From Olsenella porci (lineage in GTDB: Bacteria; Actinomycetota; Coriobacteriia; Coriobacteriales; Atopobiaceae): DNA of 64,000 bases. Under the pieces are notes generated by a model. The model was not told the DNA's origin and ran no database searches. It saw only the letters and a program-made list of their open reading frames with translations. Position 1 is the stretch's first letter. The number at the start of each line of letters is the position of its first letter. The position numbers and the translations under genes were made by a program. Location: NCBI RefSeq assembly GCF_009695875.1, contig NZ_VUNC01000004.1, positions 124,001 through 188,000 on the forward strand. The letters are read 5' to 3'. Positions 33,753-42,196 of the stretch are shown in pieces.

Positions 33753-35888
33753 ATGTCCGATCCGGTGTTTGACGAGGAGCAGGCCCACCTGAGCGAGGTA
33801 TACGCAAAGCTCGAGGCCATTCGCGACAGCCTCACGAGAGAGATCGAGGTCACCCACCGCGAGGCCGCCCAAGACCTGAGGGACATGAGCGAGGAGGTCC
33901 GCCTCAACTTCAGCAGCGCGGACGAGACCATGGAGACGCTCGCCGCCATCGAGACCCTCAACTCGGTCATCGACGCCTACAACCAGAACCACGACTTCAC
34001 CGTGGACAAGCTGAGGCGCACCATCGCCCTTCTAGCCCAGCCCTACTTTGCCAAGGTCAGGCTTCAGATGCGCCCCGGCAGGCCGGCGCGTGACGTCTAC
34101 ATCGGCCTCGCGGGCGTCACGGACGAGAACCGCCGGCCCCTCATTGTGGACTGGCGCAGCCCCATCGCCGAGACGTACTACAACCAGCAGATGGGCCCCA
34201 CCTCCTACCAGGTGGATGGGCGCACCCGCAATGTGAGCCTGGAGCTGCGCAGGCAGTTCGACATCACCCGCGACCACCTTAACGGCTACTTTGACACCAC
34301 CGTGGCGATCGAGGACTCGCTGCTGCTTGGGGCCCTCCGCCGCCACCACACCGAGAAGCTCCAGGCGATCACGGCCACCATCCAGCGCGAGCAGAACGAG
34401 GTCGTGCGCCACTCCGACGTCCCGGTACTCCTCGTCAACGGCATCGCCGGCTCGGGCAAGACCTCGGTCCTCCTCCAGCGCATCGCCTTCCTGTTCTACG
34501 GCCAGAGGGACACGCTGCGGGCAGACCAGGTGGTCCTTCTCTCCCCCAACGACGTGTTCGCGCGCTACATCGACGCGGTGCTCCCCTCGCTGGGCGAGTC
34601 CAACCCGCAGATCATGACCTGGCGCGAGTGGGTCGCCAGGCTGGGGCTGGCGGACAGGGCGAGCGGGGCGGATGTCGACGCGGTGTCGCTCCGCGCCCTG
34701 GAGGAGGGGCTCCCCTCACTCACGCTGGAGGAGCAGGACTTTCGCGACGTGCGCGAGGGCGGGCTCTCGATGCTCAAGGCGTCCTCCATCGCCGCGTCGG
34801 TTCGAAAGTTCGAGCGCTTTGGCGTTGGGCCCAAGCTCATGACGCTGGTGCGCGAGGACCTGCGCTCCAAGCTCGAGCGCAGGATCACCCAGATATCCAA
34901 GAACGACGAGCTGCAGGAGGAGATGCTGGGGCTGGACGTCGAGCGCCAGGTGGAGGTGTTTGGCGAGACGATCGCACCCTCCGACGAGCGTGAGACCGAC
35001 GCCCTGGCCAGGCGCTACGCCGAGTTCCTGTATGGCGGTGCCCGCACGCAGATCGACGACGCGAGCTGGCTCAGGTTTGACCGCGTGGGCATGCGCCTGA
35101 CGGGCGGGAGGCCCCTTAGCGCCGCCGAGTACCTGTACCTCAAGATCCTGGTGACCGGCACGGGCGACGACGACGTGCGCTACGTGATGGTCGACGAGGT
35201 ACAGGACTACACGCAGACCCAGCTCATGGTCCTGGCCAGCTACTTCCCGCGTGCCCACTTCCTGCTTCTGGGCGACCAGCACCAGGCCATCGTGGAGGGA
35301 AGCGCCAGCTTTGGGCAGATTGGCCAGGTGTTCGCCCAGACCCACGGCAGCGTGGAGGAGTGCCGCCTGCTCACGAGCTACCGCTCGTCTCCCGAGATCA
35401 CCGAGCTGTTCTGCAGCCTGCTGCCCCCCGAGGAGCGCGTGACGCTGAGTTCGGTGCAGCGCCCCGGCGTGGACCCCGTCATCCGCGAGTGTCCCTCCGA
35501 TGCCGGGGGATACCTGCAGGTGCTGCGCAGGATCGCCGAGGACGCGCATGCCAAGGAGGGGCTCTGCGCCATCGTTGCCCAGGACGGAGCACGCGCCAAC
35601 TGGATAGCGAGGCAGCTGGGTGACCTGGCCCCGCTGGTGGGCAAGGGAGACACGCTCCCCAAGGAGGGCGTGGTCACGCTCGACCTCAGGCTCGCCAAGG
35701 GCCTGGAGTTTGACTCGGTCATCATCCCCGACGCGCAGGCCGAGGTCTACCCCGACGAACCCCTCGCGCGCAGGCGCCTCTACACCGCCGTAAGCCGTGC
35801 CATGCACGAGGTCACCATCCTGAGCCAGGGCCAGATGACCCCGCTCCTCTCCCCCTACCTCGCATCGCGCCAAGGCAAGAGGGACTAG
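33753..35888 (+). CDS. HelD-like UvrD/Rep-family helicase (RNA polymerase-associated type)
   Basis: 711 residues. The N-terminal coiled region (EEQAHLSEVYAKLEAIRDSL) is typical of HelD and inserts into RNA polymerase. Then come the HelD motif PLIVDWRSPIAETYYNQ, Walker A NGIAGSGKTSVL, DEVQDYTQTQ (motif II), LLGDQHQAI (motif III), LTSYRSSPEITELF (motif IV) and YTAVSRAMHEV (motif VI). HelD releases stalled RNA polymerase from DNA using ATP. ATG at 33753 follows GGGAGG. Confidence 0.88.
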   Translation: MSDPVFDEEQAHLSEVYAKLEAIRDSLTREIEVTHREAAQDLRDMSEEVRLNFSSADETMETLAAIETLNSVIDAYNQNHDFTVDKLRRTIALLAQPYFAKVRLQMRPGRPARDVYIGLAGVTDENRRPLIVDWRSPIAETYYNQQMGPTSYQVDGRTRNVSLELRRQFDITRDHLNGYFDTTVAIEDSLLLGALRRHHTEKLQAITATIQREQNEVVRHSDVPVLLVNGIAGSGKTSVLLQRIAFLFYGQRDTLRADQVVLLSPNDVFARYIDAVLPSLGESNPQIMTWREWVARLGLADRASGADVDAVSLRALEEGLPSLTLEEQDFRDVREGGLSMLKASSIAASVRKFERFGVGPKLMTLVREDLRSKLERRITQISKNDELQEEMLGLDVERQVEVFGETIAPSDERETDALARRYAEFLYGGARTQIDDASWLRFDRVGMRLTGGRPLSAAEYLYLKILVTGTGDDDVRYVMVDEVQDYTQTQLMVLASYFPRAHFLLLGDQHQAIVEGSASFGQIGQVFAQTHGSVEECRLLTSYRSSPEITELFCSLLPPEERVTLSSVQRPGVDPVIRECPSDAGGYLQVLRRIAEDAHAKEGLCAIVAQDGARANWIARQLGDLAPLVGKGDTLPKEGVVTLDLRLAKGLEFDSVIIPDAQAEVYPDEPLARRRLYTAVSRAMHEVTILSQGQMTPLLSPYLASRQGKRD

Positions 35889-35957
35889 CCAACCTGGCCC
35901 CAAAAGCCGACAGGCAAACATGCTGCGGGCTCATCCCGGTGGGGTGGGCCCGCCGCT

Positions 35958-36566
35958 CTAGTTCCGCGCCTCTGCCCCACGTGGTGACGTGCGCCACATG
36001 AGGACGGCCTCGGCCCCGCTCGCACAGGCGAAGGAATACTCGTGGTCATCCTCCGAGTCCATGACCTCGGGCCGAATCAGGCGGTTGTGAGAGAACGGGG
36101 CATCGGTGACCTGCATCACGCCAGGACCCCACTCCCTCTGGCCCGGGGCGCTCCAGAATGGGTCGAACACGCGCACGCAGCCGTCCTGGAACCCCGTGAG
36201 GACCACGTAGTGATCGACGTCCAGGCGCACGCCCGCCACGGCGACCCCACCCTGCCCCAGGCTCTCCCTGAGGGGCGATCCCTCGGCCAGGCTCACCTGC
36301 TGGCCGGTGATCCTCATGGCCCTGAGGGGGAAGCCGGTCCTGTCGGCGTAGTCCTGGAGCCAGAACGCAATGTGCGCCATCGCCATGCCAGACGTGCCGC
36401 CGTGATAGGCCAGCCCGTCGTAGTAGCGGTCGAGCGAGAGTGCGTAGACGCCCTTCAACACGTCGGGCGGGAGCTCGTCGCGGTCAAAGAGCACCGCGAG
36501 CGCGTTGAGCAGCGACGTGGGCCCGCAGTCGTAGTGTGTCACCTGGTACCTGAGCGGCGTTGGCAT
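35958..36566 (-). CDS. C39-like papain-fold peptidase domain protein
   Basis: 202 residues with no signal peptide or membrane segment. YDCGPTSLLNAL near the N-terminus carries the catalytic Cys of a C39-type peptidase, DVDHYVVLTGF the His, and VFDPF the Asp. Stand-alone C39 domains may process double-glycine leaders or cleave other peptides. No bacteriocin, ABC exporter or leader peptide gene is next to it. ATG at 36566 with GGGGAG upstream; ATG at 36575 is an alternative. Convergent with the HelD-like gene. Confidence 0.8.
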   Translation of the reverse strand: MPTPLRYQVTHYDCGPTSLLNALAVLFDRDELPPDVLKGVYALSLDRYYDGLAYHGGTSGMAMAHIAFWLQDYADRTGFPLRAMRITGQQVSLAEGSPLRESLGQGGVAVAGVRLDVDHYVVLTGFQDGCVRVFDPFWSAPGQREWGPGVMQVTDAPFSHNRLIRPEVMDSEDDHEYSFACASGAEAVLMWRTSPRGAEARN

Positions 36567-36617
36567 GCGCCTCATCTCCCCTTCTGGTCGTCCCAATTCA
36601 AGCACATGCGCACCACG

Positions 36618-36654
36618 AAAAGGGCCGGACCGGGAATCAATCCCGGTCCGGCCC
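36618..36654 (-). terminator. Terminator after nifJ
   Basis: A perfect 14-bp stem (36622-36635 with 36641-36654; GGGCCGGACCGGGA arm) with a 5-base loop. On the minus strand it is followed by TTTT. Confidence 0.9.
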
Positions 36655-36686
36655 CATCGGTTCGCTAGGCTTTTAGCCCGGCTGGC

Positions 36687-39600
36687 CTACTCGCTGGCGT
36701 ACATCTCCTTGAGCTTGAGAAGGTGCGCATAGCGGGCCATGGCCGCCTCCTCGTTCTGGGCGAAGAGCTCCTCTGCGCGGCCGGGGAACTCGCGCGTCAG
36801 GCGCGCGTAGCGGGCCTCGTTCATCAGGAAGTCCTGATAGCCGCCCTTCGGCTCCTTGGAGTCGAGCGTGAACTTCTTGCCCTCGGCAGCGGCGGGGTTG
36901 TAGCGGAAGAGGTTCCAGTAGCCGCAGTCGACTGCGCGCTTCATCTCCTCCTGGCAGTGCATCATGCCGCCCTTCTTGATGCTGTGCATCTCGCAGGGGC
37001 TGTAGCCGATGATCAGCGACGGGCCGTCGTAGGCCTCGGCCTCGCGGATTGCCTTGAGGGTCTGCATGGGGTTGGCACCCATGGCGACCTGGGCGACGTA
37101 CACGTAGCCGTAGCTCATCTCGATCTCGGCGAGGGACTTCTTCTTCGTGTCCTTGCCCGCGGCAGCGAACTGCGCGACCTGGCCGAGGTTAGAGGCCTTG
37201 GAGGCCTGTCCGCCGGTGTTGGAGTACACCTCGGTGTCGAACACGAAGACGTTGACGTCGCGGTTCTGCGCCAGAACGTGGTCCAGGCCACCAAAGCCGA
37301 TGTCGTACGCCCAGCCGTCGCCGCCGAAGATCCAGAAGGACTTCTTGGTGAGGAAGGACTTCTCCGCGAGGAGCTTCTCTGCCTCGGGGGTGCCGGCGCC
37401 CTCGAGCTGCTTCACGTACTCGGCAGCGGTGGTCTTGGAGCCCTCGGCGTCGCCCTTGGCCTCGAGCCACGCGGTCGCCGCGGCCTTGAGGTCGTCGGAC
37501 GCCCAGTTGGACTCGAGCAGCGCCTGCGTCATCACGACGACGCGCTCGCGCTCTGCCTCGTAGCCGACCTCCATACCAAAGCCGTGCTCGGCGTTGTCCT
37601 CGAAGAGCGAGTTGTTCCAAGCGGGGCCGTGGCCGTTGGCGTCGGTGGTGTAGGGGCAGGTCGCCGCGGGGTTGCCCCAGATGGAGGAGCAGCCGGTGGC
37701 GTTGGAGATGAACATGCGGTCACCAAAGAGCTGGGTCACGAGGCGAGCGTAGCTGGTCTCGGCGCAGCCGGCGCAGGACCCGGAGAACTCGAGCAGCGGC
37801 TTGTGGAACTGGGACGCCTTGACGTTGGAGTCGCCCGCGAGCTCGTCCTTCTGGGTGACCTTGTTGACGGCGTAGTCCCAGACCTCGGCCTGAGCGGCCT
37901 CTTCCTCCTGGGGCACCATCGTGAGGGCGCCACCCTCCTTGACGTCGCTCTTGGGGCACATGGCGACGCAGTTGTAGCAGCCCATGCAGTCAAGCGGCGA
38001 AACGGCGATGGTGAACTTGTAGCCGGTGCCCTTGGGGACCTTGAGGTCGGTGGTGCGCATGGCCTCGGGTGCGGAGGCCGCCTCCTCCTCGGTCATGACG
38101 ACCGGGCGGATCGTGGCGTGCGGGCACACGAACGAGCAGGTGTTGCACTGGATGCACTTCGAGGGATCCCAGCGCGGGACCATGACGGCGACGCCACGCT
38201 TCTCGTACGCGGACGCGCCAAGCTCCCACTGGCCGTCTGCGTGCTCCTCGAACGCGGAGACGGGCAGGTTGTCGCCCTCCATCTGGTTGATGGGCTGCAT
38301 GAGCTCCCTGACCTGCTTGACGAGCTCCTCGCGGCCCTCGAGCTTGACCTCCTTGGGCTCATCGGTGGCGTTGGCCCAGTCGGCGGGAACCTCGAACTTG
38401 TGGAACGCGGTGGCGCCGGCGTCGATGGCCTTCCAGTTGGCCTCGACGATGGCCTGGCCCTTCTTGGCGTAGGACTTCTCGGCGGCGTCCTTCATGTACT
38501 TGAGGGCGTCCTCGGCGGGAAGCACCTTGGCCAGCGCGAAGAAGGCGGACTGGAGCACCGTGTTGGTGCGCTTGCCCATGCCGACCTTCGCGGCCAGGTC
38601 GATGGCGTCGATCAGGTAGACCGAGATGTTGTTGTTGGCGATATAGCGCTTGGCGACCGCCGGCAGCTGGCGCGCGAACTCCTCGTCGCTCCACTGCGAG
38701 TTGACGAGGAAGGTGCCGCCCGGCTTGACGTCGCGGACCATCTTGAAGCCCTTGACGATGTAGGAGGGGTTGTGGCACGCCACGAAGTCGGCCTTGGTGA
38801 TGTAGTACGGGGAGCGGATGGGCGAGTCGCCAAAGCGCAGGTGCGAGATGGTCACGCCACCCGTCTTCTTGGAGTCGTACTGGAAGTACGCCTGAACGTA
38901 CTTGTCGGTGTGGTCACCGATGATCTTGATGGAGTTCTTGTTTGCACCGACGGTGCCGTCGCCGCCGAGGCCCCAGAACTTGCACTCGATGGTGCCGGGC
39001 GCAGAGGTGTTGGGGGCATCGGGGTCCATGGGGAGCGACAGGTTGGTGACGTCGTCCACGATGCCCAGGGTGAACTCGCGCTTGGGCTCGTCCTTCTTGA
39101 GCTCCTCGAAGACCGAGAACGCAACCGCGGGGGGCTCGTCCTTGGAGCCCAGGCCGTAGCGGCCGCCCACCACGGTGATGTTGGAGAGGCCAGCCTCGTA
39201 CAGGGCCGAGACCACGTCCTCGTACAGCGGCTCGCCCACGGAGCCGGGCTCCTTGGTGCGGTCGAGGACGGCGATCTTCTTCACCGTCTCGGGCAGGACG
39301 GCAACCAGGTGCTTGATGGAGAACGGGCGATAGAGGTGAACCTCGACCAGGCCGACCTTCTCACCGTTGGCATTGAGGTAGTCGATGACCTCCTTGAGCG
39401 TGTCGCAGAAGGAACCCATGCAGACCACGACGCGGTCGGCGTCGGGAGCGCCGTAGTAGTTGAACGGCTTGTAATCGGTGCCGATGCGCTTGTTGATCTC
39501 GTCCATGTAGTGCTCGACGACGTCGGGGAGCTCGTCGTAGAGCGTGTTGCAGGCCTCGCGGTTCTGGAAGAACGTGTCGCCGTTCTCGTGGCTGCCGCGG

Positions 39601-40244
39601 GCATGCGGGTGCTCGGGGTTGAGCGCGTGGTCGCGGAAGGCCTGGACGCTGGCCATGTCGAGCATGTCGCCAAGGTCCTTGTAGTCCCACACGGCGACCT
39701 TCTGGATCTCGTGCGAGGTGCGGAAGCCGTCAAAGAAGTTGAGGAAGGGCGTCTTGCCCTTGACGGCTGCCAGGTGTGCCACGGGCGAGAGGTCCATGAC
39801 CTGCTGGACGTTGCTCTCGGCGAGCATCGCGAAGCCGGTCTGGCGGCACGCCATGACGTCGGAGTGGTCGCCGAAGATGTTCAGCGACTGCGTGGCGACG
39901 GTACGGGCGCTCACGTGGAAGACGGCGGGCAGCTGCTCTGCCGCGATCTTGTACATGTTGGGAATCATGAGGAGCAGGCCCTGCGAGGCGGTGTAGGTGC
40001 TGGTGAGGGCACCTGCGCCCAGGGAGCCATGAACGGTGCCGGAGGCTCCGGCCTCAGACTCCATCTCTACGACCTTGACGGGCGTGCCGAAGATGTTCTT
40101 CATGCCCTTGGCTGCCCACTGGTCGACGTGGTCGGCCATGGGGCTGGACGGCGTAATCGGGTAGATGCCCGCCACCTCGGTGTAGGCGTACGAGACGTAT
40201 GCCGCTGCCTCGTTGCCGTCCATAGACTTGTATTTCCTTGCCAT
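36687..40244 (-). CDS. nifJ: Pyruvate:ferredoxin (flavodoxin) oxidoreductase
   Basis: 1185 residues, the standard single-chain length. Domains in order: pyruvate-binding domain (YVSYAYTEVAGIYPITPSSP); middle gamma-type domain (KFWGLGGDGTVGANKNSIKI); two-cluster ferredoxin domain with CIQCNTCSFVCP and CMGCYNCVAMCP; and a C-terminal TPP domain with GSCAGCAETSY, GCSSIWG and GGDGWAYDIGFGG. The Cys of GSCAGC and a later Cys hold the third cluster. It oxidises pyruvate to acetyl-CoA and CO2 and reduces ferredoxin, a core step of anaerobic fermentation. ATG at 40244 has AAGGAGAGG upstream. Monocistronic, with its own terminator. Confidence 0.97.
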   Translation of the reverse strand: MARKYKSMDGNEAAAYVSYAYTEVAGIYPITPSSPMADHVDQWAAKGMKNIFGTPVKVVEMESEAGASGTVHGSLGAGALTSTYTASQGLLLMIPNMYKIAAEQLPAVFHVSARTVATQSLNIFGDHSDVMACRQTGFAMLAESNVQQVMDLSPVAHLAAVKGKTPFLNFFDGFRTSHEIQKVAVWDYKDLGDMLDMASVQAFRDHALNPEHPHARGSHENGDTFFQNREACNTLYDELPDVVEHYMDEINKRIGTDYKPFNYYGAPDADRVVVCMGSFCDTLKEVIDYLNANGEKVGLVEVHLYRPFSIKHLVAVLPETVKKIAVLDRTKEPGSVGEPLYEDVVSALYEAGLSNITVVGGRYGLGSKDEPPAVAFSVFEELKKDEPKREFTLGIVDDVTNLSLPMDPDAPNTSAPGTIECKFWGLGGDGTVGANKNSIKIIGDHTDKYVQAYFQYDSKKTGGVTISHLRFGDSPIRSPYYITKADFVACHNPSYIVKGFKMVRDVKPGGTFLVNSQWSDEEFARQLPAVAKRYIANNNISVYLIDAIDLAAKVGMGKRTNTVLQSAFFALAKVLPAEDALKYMKDAAEKSYAKKGQAIVEANWKAIDAGATAFHKFEVPADWANATDEPKEVKLEGREELVKQVRELMQPINQMEGDNLPVSAFEEHADGQWELGASAYEKRGVAVMVPRWDPSKCIQCNTCSFVCPHATIRPVVMTEEEAASAPEAMRTTDLKVPKGTGYKFTIAVSPLDCMGCYNCVAMCPKSDVKEGGALTMVPQEEEAAQAEVWDYAVNKVTQKDELAGDSNVKASQFHKPLLEFSGSCAGCAETSYARLVTQLFGDRMFISNATGCSSIWGNPAATCPYTTDANGHGPAWNNSLFEDNAEHGFGMEVGYEAERERVVVMTQALLESNWASDDLKAAATAWLEAKGDAEGSKTTAAEYVKQLEGAGTPEAEKLLAEKSFLTKKSFWIFGGDGWAYDIGFGGLDHVLAQNRDVNVFVFDTEVYSNTGGQASKASNLGQVAQFAAAGKDTKKKSLAEIEMSYGYVYVAQVAMGANPMQTLKAIREAEAYDGPSLIIGYSPCEMHSIKKGGMMHCQEEMKRAVDCGYWNLFRYNPAAAEGKKFTLDSKEPKGGYQDFLMNEARYARLTREFPGRAEELFAQNEEAAMARYAHLLKLKEMYASE

Positions 40245-40489
40245 ATCCTCTCCTTCGAAGCGATACGGTCCGCCACCAAAGGCGGCTGTTCCACACACGA
40301 ACGCGCTTGGCGCCCCGTCTCTCGACGGCGTGCAGGACCGCGACTTGGATCCCCCATCCCAGTTTTGGCCACGATTCATAATAACGCAAAGCCAAGGGTC
40401 GGTTTCGTCCCCGAACATCCCTTTTGGCCGCGTTTGATGCATCGCGGCACGGGTGAGAAAACCCCTGCTAGATGGGCATCCAAGACGAC

Positions 40490-40520
40490 GGCGGGGCCGG
40501 ACTTGGCACCCGACCCCGCC
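40490..40520 (-). terminator. Probable terminator after the sucrose hydrolase gene
   Basis: GGCGGGG (40490-40496) pairs with CCCCGCC (40514-40520), with further CCGG/CCGA-type pairing inside. It lies 22 bases after the GH32 stop on the minus strand. The rest of 40245-40541 is the nifJ upstream region with no gene. Confidence 0.6.
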
Positions 40521-40541
40521 GCCCATCCGTGCTACGGCTGC

Positions 40542-42059
40542 CTATACCCCGAGAAAGGTCCAGCCATCCAGGCGCCATGCGGAGTGGTCGCCCTGCAAGG
40601 TGCTGGAGACGCCCAGCCGGTCCACCCGGTCCGGATACCAGCGCGTGGTGAGCGTCACCTCTCCCCCGTTGAGGAATACCTCGACCACCGAGGTGTCCAC
40701 GAGCACGCGGACGCTCCTGAGCGCGCCCTCGGACAGCGCCGAGAGGGGCACCCTGCGAACGCCCCTGCCCCTGCCCGCACGGCGGAGGAACGCGAGCTCC
40801 ACCGCCTGCCCGACCACGGAGAGCTCGAGGTCGGCGTTGAGGCAGATCCTGCCGCCGCCTCGGATGCCGCTCACGATCAGGTCCAGCTGGCAGCCAGGGA
40901 CGGTCGCACCCACCGCGCCGTCCATGCACACCATGTCGTAGGGAGAGGAGCCAATTAGCCCGGAGGTGCCATGGGCCCCCTCTGGCGTGAGGGCCACCCG
41001 CTCGCCACGGAGCGCGTCGACCTCGGCGACCGGCCACTGGCAGAGACGCCCCGCCGCGTTGGTGCTCAGCTCGCGGGGCACGGTGATGCTGCACTTCCAG
41101 GCCCGCGTGGGGTCGTCGTACTCGCCCACCACGTCGGGCAGCCCGATCCAACCCATGAGCATGGTCCTGCCGGACTCGTCCGTGAACGCCTGGGGAGCAT
41201 AGAAGTCAAAGCCATAGTCCAGCTCAACGAACGATTCCGGGTCCAGGACGCGCTGGGGACCGGCTGCCTCCATGCGACCGACGTCGCCGCGTGCCATCTC
41301 CACCAGGTCACCCGGCAGGGGGAAGACGCCGCAGTTGTAGATGCTCTGGAAGGCGAGGTCGCGCTTGGGCACGCCCTGCGGGCACACGAGCAGGTACTGC
41401 CTGCCCCCCACCGCGATGCGCCCCGGGCACTCCCACATGTAGCCAAGGGGCCTCTCGCCCACGGTGCTCAGCGACCCCTCCATCTGCCAGTCGATGCCAT
41501 TCCGCGAGTGGTAGAGAATGACCGCCGAGCGGTTCTTAACCGTACGCACGCCCAGGAGCATGTGGTACTCGCCGCCCTGCCCCCACACGTAGGGGTCGCG
41601 CACGTGGTTGGAGCAGTACGCGGGGTAGTCCGCGTTGGAGAGGACCAGGCGCTTGCAGTCAAAGTGGTCCCCGTCGTCGCTCACGCACAGGAGCTCGTTG
41701 GCCTTGCGACCGGCGAAGTCGTAGTCGTAGTTTCCGGGCTCCTTGACGTTGCCCGTGAGGTAGCACCACATCCTGCCGTCGCGAACCACGGCGGAACCGG
41801 AATATGACCCGTTGCGGTCGAGGTCGCCGTCGGGATGGATGGGGGAGCCGTGGAACTCCCACGTGCGGAAGTCGCGCGTGGTCCAGTGCGCCCAGCACAC
41901 GCCGCGCGCCGGCCAGCTGGGGGTGTACTGGTGAAACACATGGTAGGTCCCGTCGATCTGGCAGAGCCCATTTGGGTCGTTGAGCGACCCGTTGGGAACC
42001 GTGATGTGATATGCGGGACGCCAGTCGTGCGCGGGATGCTCCGTGTTGCTGCCTGCCAT
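40542..42059 (-). CDS. GH32 sucrose-6-phosphate hydrolase (invertase family)
   Basis: 505 residues. NGSLNDPNG near 23-31 carries the nucleophile Asp28, RDPYVW the transition-state Asp near 155, and MWECPG the acid/base Glu near 210. A C-terminal beta-sandwich ends with DTSVVEVFLNGGE. The partner is the sucrose-type PTS EIIBCA just upstream, so the substrate should be sucrose 6-phosphate, giving glucose 6-phosphate and fructose. ATG at 42059; a hairpin separates it from the EIIBCA gene, so expression may be reduced relative to the transporter. Confidence 0.9.
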   Translation of the reverse strand: MAGSNTEHPAHDWRPAYHITVPNGSLNDPNGLCQIDGTYHVFHQYTPSWPARGVCWAHWTTRDFRTWEFHGSPIHPDGDLDRNGSYSGSAVVRDGRMWCYLTGNVKEPGNYDYDFAGRKANELLCVSDDGDHFDCKRLVLSNADYPAYCSNHVRDPYVWGQGGEYHMLLGVRTVKNRSAVILYHSRNGIDWQMEGSLSTVGERPLGYMWECPGRIAVGGRQYLLVCPQGVPKRDLAFQSIYNCGVFPLPGDLVEMARGDVGRMEAAGPQRVLDPESFVELDYGFDFYAPQAFTDESGRTMLMGWIGLPDVVGEYDDPTRAWKCSITVPRELSTNAAGRLCQWPVAEVDALRGERVALTPEGAHGTSGLIGSSPYDMVCMDGAVGATVPGCQLDLIVSGIRGGGRICLNADLELSVVGQAVELAFLRRAGRGRGVRRVPLSALSEGALRSVRVLVDTSVVEVFLNGGEVTLTTRWYPDRVDRLGVSSTLQGDHSAWRLDGWTFLGV

Positions 42060-42132
42060 GGGCGATTGTCTCCCCTCCCCCACCCGGGAGCTGACACGGG
42101 CGGGACGTCGTGCGATGTGTGCCTAGGCGAGA

Positions 42133-42174
42133 CGCCCGTGCGCCGTCCCCGTGGCGGGGGGCGACGCACGGGCG
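42133..42174 (-). terminator. Hairpin between EIIBCA and GH32 genes
   Basis: CGCCCGTGCG (42133-42142) pairs with CGCACGGGCG (42165-42174), with a second inner stem CGTCCCC/GGGGGGCG. No long T-run, so probably an attenuating or RNA-stabilising hairpin inside the sucrose operon. Confidence 0.65.
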
Positions 42175-42196
42175 GTCGGTGTGACTCCCGGCGAAA

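Noticed and set aside
35958-36566. Bacteriocin export or maturation locus around the C39-like peptidase
   Set aside because: The protein has no transporter domain, and no leader peptide with a double-glycine site or ABC exporter is encoded nearby.
36723-40958. Very long open frame on the plus strand opposite nifJ
   Set aside because: It mirrors the codon bias of nifJ in a GC-rich genome, gives a Val/Leu/Gly/Ala-rich product without any domain, and has no ribosome site. nifJ on the minus strand has full motif support.
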